From contig OX421492.1 in the NCBI GenBank assembly GCA_949126835.1, positions 38,708,886 through 38,772,885 on the forward strand: a stretch of DNA of 64,000 nucleotides. The letters are read 5' to 3'. Below, piece by piece: positions 41,451-55,334 of the stretch. Origin of the DNA: Anisus vortex. Lineage: Eukaryota; Mollusca; Gastropoda; Planorbidae. Position numbers and translations under genes: made by a program. Each line of letters begins with the position of its first letter. Within the stretch, counting starts at the first letter, position 1. The notes below the pieces were generated by a model that did no database searches, was not told where the DNA came from, and worked only from the letters and a program-made list of their open reading frames with translations.

Positions 41451-43291
41451 AAACAGAGCAGTTACAGCATGCAAGGGGGCGGCGCTGAAACTTTTGCCCT
41501 GGGGCGCCACAAAGGCTTGTGAGGGCCCTGCACAGAACCGAGTAGCAAATTTGTAAAAATTCCTGATAAAAAACTAAAAAAGATATATTCTTAAAAATGT
41601 GTGAGAATGTAGCCAAGATGTTGTAGATAAGGAAAATTGTGGTTTGAATGATGTATGGAATGAGAAAAGAAGAGTCCCTTTATCGTATACAAATATGAAC
41701 ATTAACACTTCTGTTTTATCATTGAAATGAATTTGTTCTCTTTGGTAAGCCAAAATCTTCATTATATTATTATATTTTCTTATATCAAATTAATATGTTT
41801 AGTAATACACAGTAATATCAGTTGAATATGTTACGACCACTTGTTAATGAAGACAGATTACTTGAATGATAAACTTTTCTAGATAGCAGTAACAACTGGT
41901 TACTGCATGACTTACTTCCTAAAAGAAATACTTATACTAAGAAAGAAAAATAACAACTAATTATTATCTAGACAATCAGAATATAAAAAAAATATTTGGC
42001 CTAATTACAAGTTTTCTCGAAAAAAACAACGTATTAATTTCCTATTAAAAATGTAGGCCTGATAAGTAAGTTATATATTTTTTTATTATGTCTTCACCCA
42101 TCGCTATATGAACACAATATACGTCCATGCAGACCTAGCATCGTAAAACATGGCTATATGAACACAATATACGTCCACGCAGGCCTAGTATCGTAAAACA
42201 TGCTCACACGCAGAAATTAACCCCATCGCTCAAAGGAGGGCGTCTTCGAGCAATATTTATCAAGTTTGAGATAAGTTACGTGAAATAAATGTTACGAATA
42301 ATTCAGTATCTTCTATTAATATAAAATTTATACTACCAAAGTACACACCCTTATAATCATGTGATTATACGTTTATATGTTTCAGTTGTCTGAGAAATTT
42401 CTTAATGCCAAAGATACTGGTCCACAAATTTAAGACCTAGGTCTCTGTCTATGATTTATATATTAAAACATGGTATAATAAGTCGGGATAATGTTTCGCT
42501 ACAGTTGAAACTGAAATAAAAAATATCCCAAGCTTGTCGTCTCTATGAATTAATTGACTTATACAGAAGTTTATCTTAGTCCATAAAATTTAATAACCTC
42601 GCTGGTGTTCGGAATCTGTTGACACCAACTTCTGATATTTATATTCAAATTTATGAGGGAAAATTTTATTTTTAAAGTTATTACATACATTCGCGAATGG
42701 TCACTAACCTTGTTTCTATTATCAATGTTGACTTTAAAAAAATATCTTTATAAATGTTTATAGTTAACCCAATTCTAAACCCAACTGTTAATGTATGCAA
42801 ATGATATTTCGTATATAGGAAATTTTTAATGAATTGATATTGTTCTTATCAAAAAGCCCAAATTATTATGTGAAGTATACAAAAACGATGTTTGCTATTG
42901 CATAGTTAGTGAATTATAATTAGTGAAATCGGCCTAACGGTTTACAAATGTATGTTTTACTGTTGAACGTAAAGGCAAAAGTAAATCGAATGTTAATCTG
43001 TGCTAAAATTGTAAAACAACTATAGATTTAAATATATCTTAGGATGGACTTAAAAGAAAAAAAGAAGAATTATGTTTTGTCAACAGGAGAATCAAGAATA
43101 GGCCTACATTTAGAGGCCAGAAAGAGTTCACACAGCAAACGACATTCGTTAGTTGCTAAAACCAATATATGGGCTTTTGCGTATTTTTTAAATTCAATAA
43201 TCAGCCACGAAGTGGTAAAGTAAGTAGGTATTTCTTTTAGACAAATTTGATCTAGCTCTATTCAGCACCAACTTCAACTTCGTCTCTCCCA
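41451..43291. other. AT-rich, no gene; one tandem duplication
   Basis: At about 42098-42206 a 52-bp unit (CGCTATATGAACACAATATACG to CTAGCATCGTAAAACATG) is present twice. The rest is AT-rich with no recognisable frame. Confidence 0.45.
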
Positions 43292-43545
43292 TTAATCGTT
43301 TCTGTGTCCTATAGCTCGCCAGTTGTCACGGTCTTGTGCCGCCCTTTGGAAGTTAATGAATGACCTACAGGTCCACTCTTTTACATCGCCCTCTTATTTA
43401 CTCTACTGTCTACATGTTTTTCTTCCTCCCTGCAGTGTGCCCTGCTGGATAATCTTTGCAACGCATTCTGCTCTCGCCACATGCCCATACCGTCTCAGTC
43501 AACTGCTCTTGATGGCGGTGAGCAGGACTTCATATGTTCATATGG
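43292..43545 (-). pseudogene. RTE/Proto2-like LINE C-terminus
   Basis: The minus strand reads LRRYGHVARAECVAKIIQQG, TLQGGRK, then after a broken patch VKEWTCRSFINFQRAAQDRD, NWRAIGHRND and a stop at 43292-43294. The family pattern is LRWFGHVxR, LQGxVxGGRRRGRxRxxWxDNIxEWTG and DRxxWR. In-frame stops lie in the middle. Only the tail of the element is left. Confidence 0.7.
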
Positions 43546-45214
43546 GCCGATGGCATTGACGATTTGTTTGCGGACAGCTTCATTTAAAATGTTCTAAGTG
43601 TACGAGATGTTCAAGATATTGCAATAGTATACAGGCTAAGTAATCACGCACACCAAGAAAAAATACACACACAAACACATATATCTTGCACATAAACACA
43701 TACATAGCTTACACACAATCAAACACAAATACACACACATAAAAACACATATTATACAAAAATATCGCATCGTAGGTGTTACAGACGCTCCTTCTAAAAA
43801 GGAGATTATTGTGTCCTTAGCTCATTCATGGTTTGTACCTAGTCTTGCATTTAAATGTTTTAAATGATGTTAAGCTACTTATTTTCCTGGTTTGTTCAGG
43901 CAACCCATTCCATGCCCGGGCGTCACGCAGGAATGAAGAGTGCTTATATGCATTTGTTATTGCAAAATGAGCTATGATTGTTCTTGTATTTTTCTGAGCA
44001 TTGTAATAGATTGTTATTGTGATTGTAACATGGGTCTTTCAACAGTGTAAACAATCTACAACAAAGTAGCAACATGTAACTCCAACGTTACAAAGGAACG
44101 ACGATTATTTTTTAGGCAGCTATCTGATTTATTTCACACAAGTCTAGTATAAACAATGTACATAAACAGCATATCTCCCAAGACCACAGCTCGTCCAATC
44201 GTGTCAGTATCATATATCAACTTCAATTGCATGTGTCCCACAGGACAATCACATATCAACAGTCCATCTCCAAGTATTCTTATATTATAGCGTGTTTACC
44301 AACATAAAAACGTCCTTCTCTCACTTGCTGGTTACATGCATACATTCGACGGGCACCACATGAACTACTAAATCTTTCTTTTGCACACCAATCATCCTTA
44401 CAGTGTGTATTTCTAAGTTATAATTTAATGCCGTATGTATTATTACTTACTATTTTTACTCTTTGCCATTCTGTCTTCTAGTGTTTCTATGTTTATTGAT
44501 TCAAGAATAGATGTTACTCTTGTCAGTTGTCAAATTCACCAGTTATGAGCCTTGCAGCTTTTTTTTTAAAATTCGTTCTAATCTTTATGTTGTTTTTTTA
44601 TGTTTTCATTAAACACATGACAGACACTGAAGTAAAGAAAAAATACAGAGAAGTCCCTTTATACAAAATATCTATTTTTAGTAGAATTATTAGTACAATT
44701 TTGCACACGTTTTATGTGTATGATAATTTATGTGAAGTATTATGTGAAAAACATAGCAAACAACAACAAACCAATATAAAAGTAAATTAAAAACAAATGC
44801 CAACTCTTAATTCTATAAGACTAACAAAGTCTCAACGTTAACTTGGCTAAAAATAAATCATGAAAAATGATATCAATAATGAATTAATTTCAAAAGTCGT
44901 ATTAAATACAAAAAGATTTTTAAATTCCATTCGTAGTGTTAAATGTGGATACTCTCTGACACGAGAATTGCTGAACATTTTTTGCATTTGCCGATATTAG
45001 AAACCATGAACTTTCCCTAGTGCAGTATCTGGTGTAGTGCATAGTGCATAGGTATGTATACCTCCCCCACTTACAATCCCTCGCTTTCTTTCTATTGTTA
45101 CCTGACACTAAGTGATAAGAACTTTCGTCAGCACTTCGGGATCAAGGTGTCAATCCTGCTGCACTTATCACCGCCGTTGCTCTTGGGGCTGCACATGCTC
45201 GTGGTCGCCGCACG
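43546..45214. other. no gene; SINE A scrap and CA-rich stretch
   Basis: 43640-43760 is rich in ACACAC and ACATA steps. About 43778-43835 (TTACAGACGCTCCTTCTA, GGAGATTATTGTGTCC) is a decayed minus-strand SINE A tail. The frame at 44527-44790 has an N-terminal hydrophobic stretch but no known domain. Confidence 0.4.
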
Positions 45215-45605
45215 TAAAATAAGGATTGTGTGTCTAGCACAATGCCCATGTACTTTTACTTCCTTACGCATCCAAGGTACCCAGTTGGGTATGGATGTAG
45301 CATGGAAAGGAAATAATCTTGGCGTTTTTAGTAGGCTTTCCATGCGGCTTACAGATCTATATTGGCCTCTAATATTCAGTTATTCAGTCCCCTCGACAAA
45401 GTTTAAATGCTTTCTTCAAGTGAACGGTATACCATGGACTTGTGTGGACAGCACAATGTCAAGCCGCATTTACTTTTCCCCAAGTAATGTCGGGTACTCA
45501 TCAGAGCTGGATAATTCTTTGACATTCTCCAGCCCTAGGAAAATTCCTGGCCGTCACCAGGATTCGAGTTCGAGATTGTCGGTACGCCAGGCCAGCACGA
45601 TGCCA
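45215..45605 (-). mobile_element. two SINE family B pieces
   Basis: The piece at about 45215-45300 has GATTGTGTGTCTAGCACAAT, GCCCATGTACTTTTAC. The piece at about 45425-45605 has GTGTGGACAGCACAATGTCA, CCAAGTAATGTCGGGTACTC, AGAGCTGGATAATTC and CACCAGGATTCGAGTTC. Both read in the same orientation. The first is partial, the second nearly complete. Confidence 0.72.
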
Positions 45606-46394
45606 GTAATCTAATCTAATCCACAGATTAATTCACGAGATCGAATCCTTAAAATTAAAGCCCTATTGATAAACAAATAATACAATCAATGATAATGACA
45701 TAAAATTAATTCCTTCATGTTAATACTTAATTTATGTAACACAATTCAAGTGAAGTTTTGTAAATACCAAATAAAGTCAAATTAGGACCTGTTCATTATT
45801 AAAGCCTTTATATTCACTTCAATATGTTTCAATGTGTCTGTCTGGAGAAATTGTTTGAAGGCTAATTGACCCAGTTAACGCCATCCTATCGTGCTGAGAC
45901 TTAATAGACTCGTCTGACGACAACTCGTTTTATAGCCACACCTCGCACCACCCCAAGTACTCAATTTAATCATTTGTTTCTGTTCTTATTGTTATTTTAA
46001 ATTTAAAGTAAATGGTTAAGATTCATTTTACATTAATTCTATTTTGTATGTTTTTCAAGAGGAAAAATCGAAGAATCTCATTGTTGGAAATTCGAGAGTT
46101 TTACAGTAAAGCTTTTGTTTCTATGGGTGAATATTCATTTCTTGTTCAACTATTCCACATCTATAGCCTTTTCTTTTGTTAATTAGTTTTAAATTGTTTG
46201 TTTTTAAATATATTATGACAATTAATAAAAAAATTAATATGTTTTCTAAAAAAGTACTAGTCTAGCGTTATATCATTGATCATCATCGTATGTAAAGTAT
46301 TACAAATTAGGAAATAAAAACAAGTTTAAGAGATAGTCTATCATTTATTTTTCACAATTTTAATAATAAGAAGCTATAAGTTAGTAACGTACCA
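45606..46394. other. AT-rich, no gene recognised
   Basis: No domain or repeat partner seen. Confidence 0.4.
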
Positions 46395-46600
46395 TTCGGA
46401 TCTTAGGGCCGGTAAAGCCGCGTTCGCCACGGGATACTGTGTGGTCAGCACAATGTAAAGCCGTCTTTACTTTACCCCAACTAATGTCGGGTACCCATCA
46501 GAGCTGGGTAGACTCAGGGCACCCCCCAGACCCAGGATTTTTTTTTAGCCTTCACCAGGATTCGAACCCAGGACCTTTGGTACTCGAGTCGAACGCGTTA
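46395..46600 (-). mobile_element. SINE family B
   Basis: AGGGCCGGTAAAGCCGCG, GGTCAGCACAATGTAAAGCC, CCAACTAATGTCGGGTACCC, AGCTGGGTAGACTCAGGG and CACCAGGATTCGAACCCAGG match the family in minus orientation, with a short deletion near TTCGCCACGGGATAC. Confidence 0.82.
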
Positions 46601-47459
46601 AATTAAAACATTGAAGGAGAACATGTTTCTACACATCTAACGTCTAATTTAAAAATGGCTTACTGGTTTATTGGATTAACCAGATTTGTGTACAAATTAT
46701 ATCATTACAAAAACGGATTAAAGTGTTCACTAAACTCCGCGTTTAGCGAAGGGCTGCAGTTACCCCAGCACTGATTTATGTACTGTATCAAATGTGTTAT
46801 TTTTAAACTTCAAAGCATGATGAACAAAATCATTTGGATGTAAGCTTACCTTTCCTTCTCCCAAAAGTACATTATAAACGTTGACTCAGCAATCAGTTCA
46901 TGGAAACCTTTAATGAATTTCTCACCCTTGGGATGGACAGGAATTCATGAGAATGTAACGAGCACCGCATACAATTATTAAAAAAAACCTCTCCGTTGTT
47001 ATCACGCTTTATAAGAGCCTGGTGCTGGGTAGCAAAGGGATGCAACTCAATTGAAAGTAAACGTCTTAGAAAAAAAAAAAATAATGGGTTCTTACTTTTC
47101 GACGAATGGGTGCAGGCTGCACCGTGCATCACTTGAGTAGCATTTGGGTGGTAGAATAATTATTCTAGAAATTAGTATTACATTTTTTTTTAAATTTCGT
47201 CAGTCTCTTGACTTTAAGATAATGTCATTAATCTAAGTAGATATATATTCAATAGACTTCTGCTTTGAATCGAAATTTTTTTTTCAAATTCACTGTTTCT
47301 TACAATTTTATAGATCTAAATGGCGAAAGTAACTTATATTAGGGTTACTTTGGTGGAAGCTTACAGCCGACAAATTGTCCTACTTTCTTCCTACCTTCAA
47401 GAACTGATATCAAATTGCGCTCTTCATCACTGTCACTCATTAAAATTACCACTGTGGCT
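46601..47459. other. no gene recognised
   Basis: AT-rich. The end of this stretch (from about 47320) may be diverged upstream sequence of the LINE fragment that follows. Confidence 0.4.
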
Positions 47460-47765
47460 GGACACAATAAAAAGTACCTTGGAGTGTGCTTATTTGAATC
47501 TGTGGCGTTTTCTATACGGAACAGCTTGCCTCAGACACTGAGAGAGTCCGAGACAAAATAGTCTTTTAAAAAAGCTTAAAGACCTTTCTTTTTGGCTAGT
47601 GGCTGTGTGTGGCTTACATACCTTAACAACTGCCACTGCAATTTTTTTTCATGAGCGCACTGAGCCAAGACCACCGTAAGTGTATTTACGATGGTCTTGA
47701 CTGAGCATGCTAAATATAATAGCAGGGATACAAGAGCTATATAAAAAGCCATTATATTATTATAA
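47460..47765 (+). mobile_element. CR1/Jockey-like LINE 3' end
   Basis: A frame at about 47470-47555 reads KKYLGVCLFESVAFSIRNSL, PQTLRESETK, followed after a stop by SLKTFLFG. This matches the C-terminus of CR1-type polymerases (VWNSLPxxLRESES, FKKxLKTxLF). The 3' UTR reads GAGCGCACTGAG, CATGCTAAATATAATAGCAG, GAGCTATATAAAAAGCC, ATTATATTATTAT. The same tail is used by SINE A at 6300-6372. A small hairpin has been inserted in it at 47665-47699. Confidence 0.75.
47665..47699. repeat. 35-bp hairpin insertion with 6-bp duplication
   Basis: CAAGACCACCGTAA and TTTACGATGGTCTTG pair as a 14-bp stem with one mismatch. The hairpin interrupts the LINE tail between two copies of ACTGAG (47659-47664 and 47700-47705). 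The uninterrupted tail at 6300-6320 has only one ACTGAG. Confidence 0.75.
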
Positions 47766-47979
47766 TTATCTTTCTATATATCTTCATATATGATTTATAT
47801 GAATATCTAACTTGTCTGTCCGCACTGTAAATATTTGTCTAAATCTTTTGTCTATACAGTAAGTATATTAGACTGTATGTATTTATCTTTCTATCAATCT
47901 ATCTATCTCTCAATAAGTCTGACTAAATTATATCTAAATATATATCAGTCTGTCTATAAATTTGACTATCTATATGTAG

Positions 47980-50900
47980 GCCTATGTATGTCTCTATCTA
48001 TCTATCTAACTATCTATATGTAGGCTTATGTATGTCTCTATCTATCTATCTATCTAACTATCTATATGTAGGCCTATATGTATGTCTCTATCTATCTATC
48101 TATCTAACTATCTATACGTAGGCCTATATGTATGTCTCTATCTATCTATCTATCTAACTATCTATATGTAGGCCTATGTATGTCTCTATCTATCTATCTA
48201 TCTATCTAACTATCTATATGTAGGCCTATGTATGTATCTATCTATCTATCTAACTATCTATATGTAGGCCTATATGTATGTCTCTATCTATCTATCTATC
48301 TAACTATCTATATGTAGGCCTATGTATGTATGTATCTATCTATCTATCTAACTATCTATATGTAGGCCTATATGTATGTCTCTATCTATCTATCTAACTA
48401 TCTATATGTAGGCCTATGTATGTCTCTATCTATCTATCTAACTATCTATATGTAGGCCTATATGTATGTCTCTATCTATCTATCTATCTAACTATCTATA
48501 TGTAGGCCTATGTATGTATCTATCTATCTATCTATCTAACTATCTATATGTAGGCCTATATGTATGTCTCTATCTATCTATCTATCTAACTATCTATATG
48601 TAGGCCTATGTATCTATCTATCTATCTAACTATCTATATGTAGGCCTATGTATGTATCTATCTATCTATCTAACTATCTATATGTAGGCCTATATGTATG
48701 TCTCTATCTATCTATCTATCTAACTATCTATATGTATGCCTATGTATATATCTATCTATCTATCTAACTATCTATATGTAGGCCTATGTATGTCTCTATC
48801 TATCTATCTATCTAACTATCTATATGTAGGCCTATATGTATGTCTCTATCTATCTATCTATCTAACTATCTATATCTCGGCTTATGTATGTCTCTATCTA
48901 TCTATCTAACTATCTATATGTAGGCCTATGTATGTCTCTATCTATCTATCTATCTAACTATCTATATGTAGGCTTACGTATGTCTCTATCTATCTATCTA
49001 ACTATCTATATGTAGGCCTATGTATGTCTCTATCTATCTATCTATCTAACTATCTATATGTAGGCCTATATGTATGTCTCTATCTATCTATCTATCTAAC
49101 TATCTATATGTAGGCCTATATGTATGTCTCTATCTATCTATCTATCTAACTATCTATATGTAGGCCTATATGTATGTCTCTATCTATCTATCTAACTAAC
49201 TATCTATATGTAGGCCTATATGTATGTATCTATCTATCTATCTATCTAACTATCTATATGTAGGCCTATATGTATGTCTCTATCTATCTATCTATCTAAC
49301 TATCTATATGTAGGCCTATGTATGTCTCTATCTATCTATCTATCTAACTATCTATATGTAGGCCTATATGTATGTCTCTATCTATCTATCTAACTAACTA
49401 TCTATATGTAGGCCTATGTATGTCTCTATCTATCTATCTAACTAACTATCTATATGTAGGCCTATGTATGTCTCTATCTATCTATCTAACTAACTATCTA
49501 TATGTAGGCCTATGTATGTCTCTATCTATCTATCTAACTAACTATCTATATGTAGGCCTATGTATGTCTCTATCTATCTATCTATCTAACTATCTATATG
49601 TAGGCCTATGTATGTCTCTATCTATCTATCTAACTATCTATATGTAGGCCTATATGTATGTCTCTATCTATCTATCTATCTAACTATCTATATGTAGGCC
49701 TATATGTATGTCTCTATCTATCTATCTATCTATCTATATGTAGGCCTATGTATGTCTCTATCTATCTATCTATCTAACTATCTATAAGTAGGCCTATATG
49801 TATGTCTCTATCTATCTATCTAACTAACTATCTATATGTAGGCCTATGTATGTCTCTATCTATCTATCTAACTAACTATCTATATGTAGGCCTATGTATG
49901 TCTCTATCTATCTATCTAACTATCTATATGTAGGCCTATGTATGTCTCTATCTATCTAACTAACTATCTATATGTAGGCCTATGTATGTCTCTATCTATC
50001 TATCTATCTAACTATCTATATGTAGGCTTATGTATGTCTCTATCTATCTATCTATCTAACTATCTATATGTAGGCCTATGTATGTCTCTATCTATCTAAC
50101 AAACTATCTATATGTAGGCCTATGTATGTCTCTATCTATCTATCTATCTAACTATCTATATGTAGGCCTATATGTATGTCTCTATCTATCTATCTAACTA
50201 ACTATCTATATGTAGGCCTATGTATGTCTCTATCTATCTATCTAACTAACTATCTATATGTAGGCCTATGTATGTCTCTATCTATCTATCTAACTATCTA
50301 TATGTAGGCTTATGTATGTCTCTATCTATCTATCTATCTAACTATCTATATGTAGGCCTATGTATGTCTCTATCTATCTAACTAACTATCTATATGTAGG
50401 CCTATGTATGTCTCTATCTATCTATCTATCTAACTATCTATATGTAGGCCTATGTATGTCTCTATCTATCTATCTATCTAACTATCTATATGTAGGCCTA
50501 TGTATGTCTCTATCTATCTATCTATCTAACTATCTATATGTAGGCCTATATGTATGTCTCTATCTATCTATCTATCTAACTATCTATATGTAGGCCTATA
50601 TGTATGTCTCTATCTATCTATCTAACTATCTATATGTAGGCCTATGTATGTCTCTATCTATCTATCTATCTAACTATCTATATGTAGGCCTATGTATGTA
50701 TCTATCTATCTATCTAACTATCTATATGTAGGCCTATATGTATGTCTCTATCTATCTATCTATCTATCTAACTATCTATATGTAGGCCTATGTATGTATG
50801 TATCTATCTATCTATCTAACTATCTATATGTAGGCCTATATGTATGTCTCTATCTATCTATCTAACTATCTATATGTAGGCCTATGTATGTCTCTATCTA

Positions 50901-53900
50901 TCTATCTAACTATCTATATGTAGGCCTATATGTATGTCTCTATCTATCTATCTATCTAACTATCTATATGTAGGCCTATGTATGTATGTATCTATCTATC
51001 TATCTAACTATCTATATGTAGGCCTATATGTATGTCTCTATCTATCTATCTATCTAACTATCTATATGTAGGCCTATGTATGTATGTATCTATCTATCTA
51101 TCTAACTATCTATATGTAGGCCTATGTATGTATGTATCTATCTATCTATCTAACTATCTATATGTAGGCCTATATGTATGTCTCTATCTATCTATCTATC
51201 TAACTATCTATATGTAGGCCTATGTATGTATCTATCTATCTATCTATCTAACTATCTATATGTAGGCCTATGTATGTCTCTATCTATCTATCTATCTAAC
51301 TATCTATATGTAGGCCTATATGTATGTCTCTATCTATCTATCTATCTAACTATCTATATCTCGGCTTATGTATGTCTCTATCTATCTATCTAACTATCTA
51401 TATGTAGGCCTATGTATGTCTCTATCTATCTATCTATCTAACTATCTATATGTAGGCTTACGTATGTCTCTATCTATCTATCTAACTATCTATATGTAGG
51501 CCTATGTATGTCTCTATCTATCTATCTATCTAACTATCTATATGTAGGCCTATATGTATGTCTCTATCTATCTATCTATCTAACTATCTATATGTAGGCC
51601 TATATGTATGTCTCTATCTATCTATCTAACTAACTATCTATATGTAGGCCTATGTATGTCTCTATCTATCTATCTATCTAACTATCTATATGTAGGCCTA
51701 TATGTATGTCTCTATCTATCTATCTATCTAACTATCTATATGTAGGCCTATATGTATGTCTCTATCTATCTATCTATCTAACTATCTATATGTAGGCCTA
51801 TATGTATGTCTCTATCTATCTATCTATCTAACTAACTATCTATATGTAGGCCTATATGTATGTATCTATCTATCTATCTATCTAACTATCTATATGTAGG
51901 CCTATATGTATGTCTCTATCTATCTATTTATCTAACTATCTATATGTAGGCCTATATGTATGTCTCTATCTATCTATCTAACTAACTATCTATATGTAGG
52001 CCTATGTATGTCTCTATCTATCTATCTAACTAACTATCTATATGTAGGCCTATGTATGTCTCTATCTATCTATCTAACTAACTATCTATATGTAGGCCTA
52101 TGTATGTCTCTATCTATCTATCTAACTAACTATCTATATGTAGGCCTATGTATGTCTCTATCTATCTATCTATCTAACTATCTATATGTAGGCCTATGTA
52201 TGTCTCTATCTATCTATCTATCTAACTATCTATATGTAGGCCTATATGTATGTCTCTATCTATCTATCTATCTAACTATCTATATGTAGGCCTATATGTA
52301 TGTCTCTATCTATCTATCTATCTATATGTAGGCCTATGTATGTCTCTATCTATCTATCTATCTAACTATCTATATGTAGGCCTATATGTATGTCTCTATC
52401 TATCTATTTAACTAACTATCTATATGTAGGCCTATGTATGTCTCTATCTATCTATCTAACTAACTATCTATATGTAGGCCTATGTATGTCTCTATCTATC
52501 TATCTAACTATCTATATGTAGGCCTATGTATGTCTCTATCTATCTAACTAACTATCTATATGTAGGCCTATGTATGTCTCTATCTATCTATCTATCTAAC
52601 TATCTATATGTAGGCTTATGTATGTCTCTATCTATCTATCTATCTAACTATCTATATGTAGGCCTATGTATGTCTCTATCTATCTAACAAACTATCTATA
52701 TGTAGGCCTATGTATGTCTCTATCTATCTATCTATCTAACTATCTATATGTAGGCCTATATGTATGTCTCTATCTATCTATCTAACTAACTATCTATATG
52801 TAGGCCTATGTATGTCTCTATCTATCTATCTAACTAACTATCTATATGTAGGCCTATGTATGTCTCTATCTATCTATCTAACTATCTATATGTAGGCTTA
52901 TGTATGTCTCTATCTATCTATCTATCTAACTATCTATATGTAGGCCTATGTATGTCTCTATCTATCTAACTAACTATCTATATGTAGGCCTATGTATGTC
53001 TCTATCTATCTATCTATCTAACTATCTATATGTAGGCCTATGTATGTCTCTATCTATCTATCTATCTAACTATCTATATGTAGGCCTATGTATGTCTCTA
53101 TCTATCTATCTATCTAACTATCTATATGTAGGCCTATATGTATGTCTCTATCTATCTATCTAACTAACTATCTATATGTAGGCCTATGTATGTCTCTATC
53201 TATCTATCTAACTAACTATCTATATGTAGGCCTATGTATGTCTCTATCTATCTATCTATCTAACTATCTATATGTAGGCCTATGTATGTCTCTATCTATC
53301 TATCTATCTAACTATCTATATGTAGGCCTATATGTATGTCTCTATCTATCTAACTATCTATATGTAGGCTTATGTATGTCTCTATCTATCTATCTATCTA
53401 ACTATCTATATGTAGGCCTATGTATGTCTCTATCTATCTATCTAACTAACTATCTATATGTAGGCCTATGTATGTCTCTATCTATCTAACTATCTATATG
53501 TAGGCTTATGTATGTCTCTATCTATCTATCTATCTAACTATCTATATGTAGGCCTAAATGTATGTCTCAATCTATCTATCTAACTAACTATCTATATGTA
53601 GGCCTATGTATGTCTCTATCTATCTATCTATCTAACTATCTATATGTAGGCCTATATGTATGTCTCTATCTATCTATCTATCTAACTATCTATATGTAGG
53701 CCTATATGTATGTCTCTATCTATCTATCTAACTATCTATATGTAGGCCTATGTATGTCTCTATCTATCTATCTAACTAACTATCTATATGTAGGCCTATG
53801 TATGTCTCTATCTATCTATATATCTAACTATCTATATGTAGGCCTATATGTATGTCTCTATCTATCTATCTAACTAACTATCTATATGTAGGCCTATGTA

Positions 53901-55330
53901 TGTCTCTATCTATCTATCTATCTAACTATCTATATGTAGGCCTATATGTATGTCTCTATCTATCTATCTAACTAACTATCTATATGTAGGCCTATGTATG
54001 TCTCTATCTATCTATCTAACTAACTATCTATATGTAGGCCTATGTATGTCTCTATCTATCTATCTAACTATCTATATGTAGGCTTATGTATGTCTCTATC
54101 TATCTATCTATCTAACTATCTATATGTAGGCCTATGTATGTCTCTATCTATCTAACTAACTATCTATATGTAGGCCTATGTATGTCTCTATCTATCTATC
54201 TATCTAACTATCTATATGTAGGCCTATGTATGTCTCTATCTATCTATCTATCTAACTATCTATATGTAGGCCTATGTATGTCTCTATCTATCTATCTATC
54301 TAACTATCTATATGTAGGCCTATATGTATGTCTCTATCTATCTATCTAACTAACTATCTATATGTAGGCCTATGTATGTCTCTATCTATCTATCTAACTA
54401 ACTATCTATATGTAGGCCTATGTATGTCTCTATCTATCTATCTATCTAACTATCTATATGTAGGCCTATGTATGTCTCTATCTATCTATCTAACAAACTA
54501 TCTATATGTAGGCCTATGTATGTCTCTATCTATCTATCTATCTAACTATCTATATGTAGGCCTATATGTATGTCTCTATCTATCTAACTATCTATATGTA
54601 GGCTTATGTATGTCTCTATCTATCTATCTATCTAACTATCTATATGTAGGCCTATGTATGTCTCTATCTATCTATCTAACTAACTATCTATATGTAGGCC
54701 TATGTATGTCTCTATCTATCTAACTATCTATATGTAGGCTTATGTATGTCTCTATCTATCTATCTATCTAACTATGTATATGTAGGCCTAGATGTATGTC
54801 TCTATCTATCTATCTAACTAACTATCTATATGTAGGCCTATGTATGTCTCTATCTATCTATCTATCTAACTATCTATATGTAGGCCTATATGTATGTCTC
54901 TATCTATCTATCTATCTAACTATCTATATGTAGGCCTATATGTATGTCTCTATCTATCTATCTATCTAACTATCTATATGTATGTCTCTATCTATCTATC
55001 TATCTAACTATCTATATGTAGGCCTATGTATGTCTCTATCTATCTATCTAACTAACTATCTATATGTAGGCCTATGTATGTCTCTATCTATCTATCTATC
55101 TAACTATCTATATGTAGGCCTATATGTATGTCTCTATCTATCTAACTAACTATCTATATGTAGGCCTATGTATGTCTCTATCTATCTATCTAACTAACTA
55201 TCTATATGTAGGCCTATGTATGTCTCTATCTATCTATCTAACTAACTATCTATATGTAGGCCTATGTATGTCTCTATCTATCTATCTATCTAACTATCTA
55301 TATGTAGGCCTATGTATGTCTCTACCTATC
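47980..55330. repeat. 7.3-kb minisatellite array, unit about 48 bp
   Basis: Each unit has a constant core TATATGTAGGCCTATGTATG and TCTC, then a variable number of TATC steps ending in TAACTATC. Unit length varies from about 44 to 54 bp because of TATC number, an optional extra TATG (CCTATATGTATG) and TAACTAAC variants. About 150 copies are present. Marker variants repeat at long range: CTCGGCTTATG at 48877 and 51361, and GGCTTACG at about 48972 and 51457. The repetitive Ser/Ile/Tyr/Leu frames across the array are artefacts. Confidence 0.97.
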
Positions 55331-55334
55331 CGTA

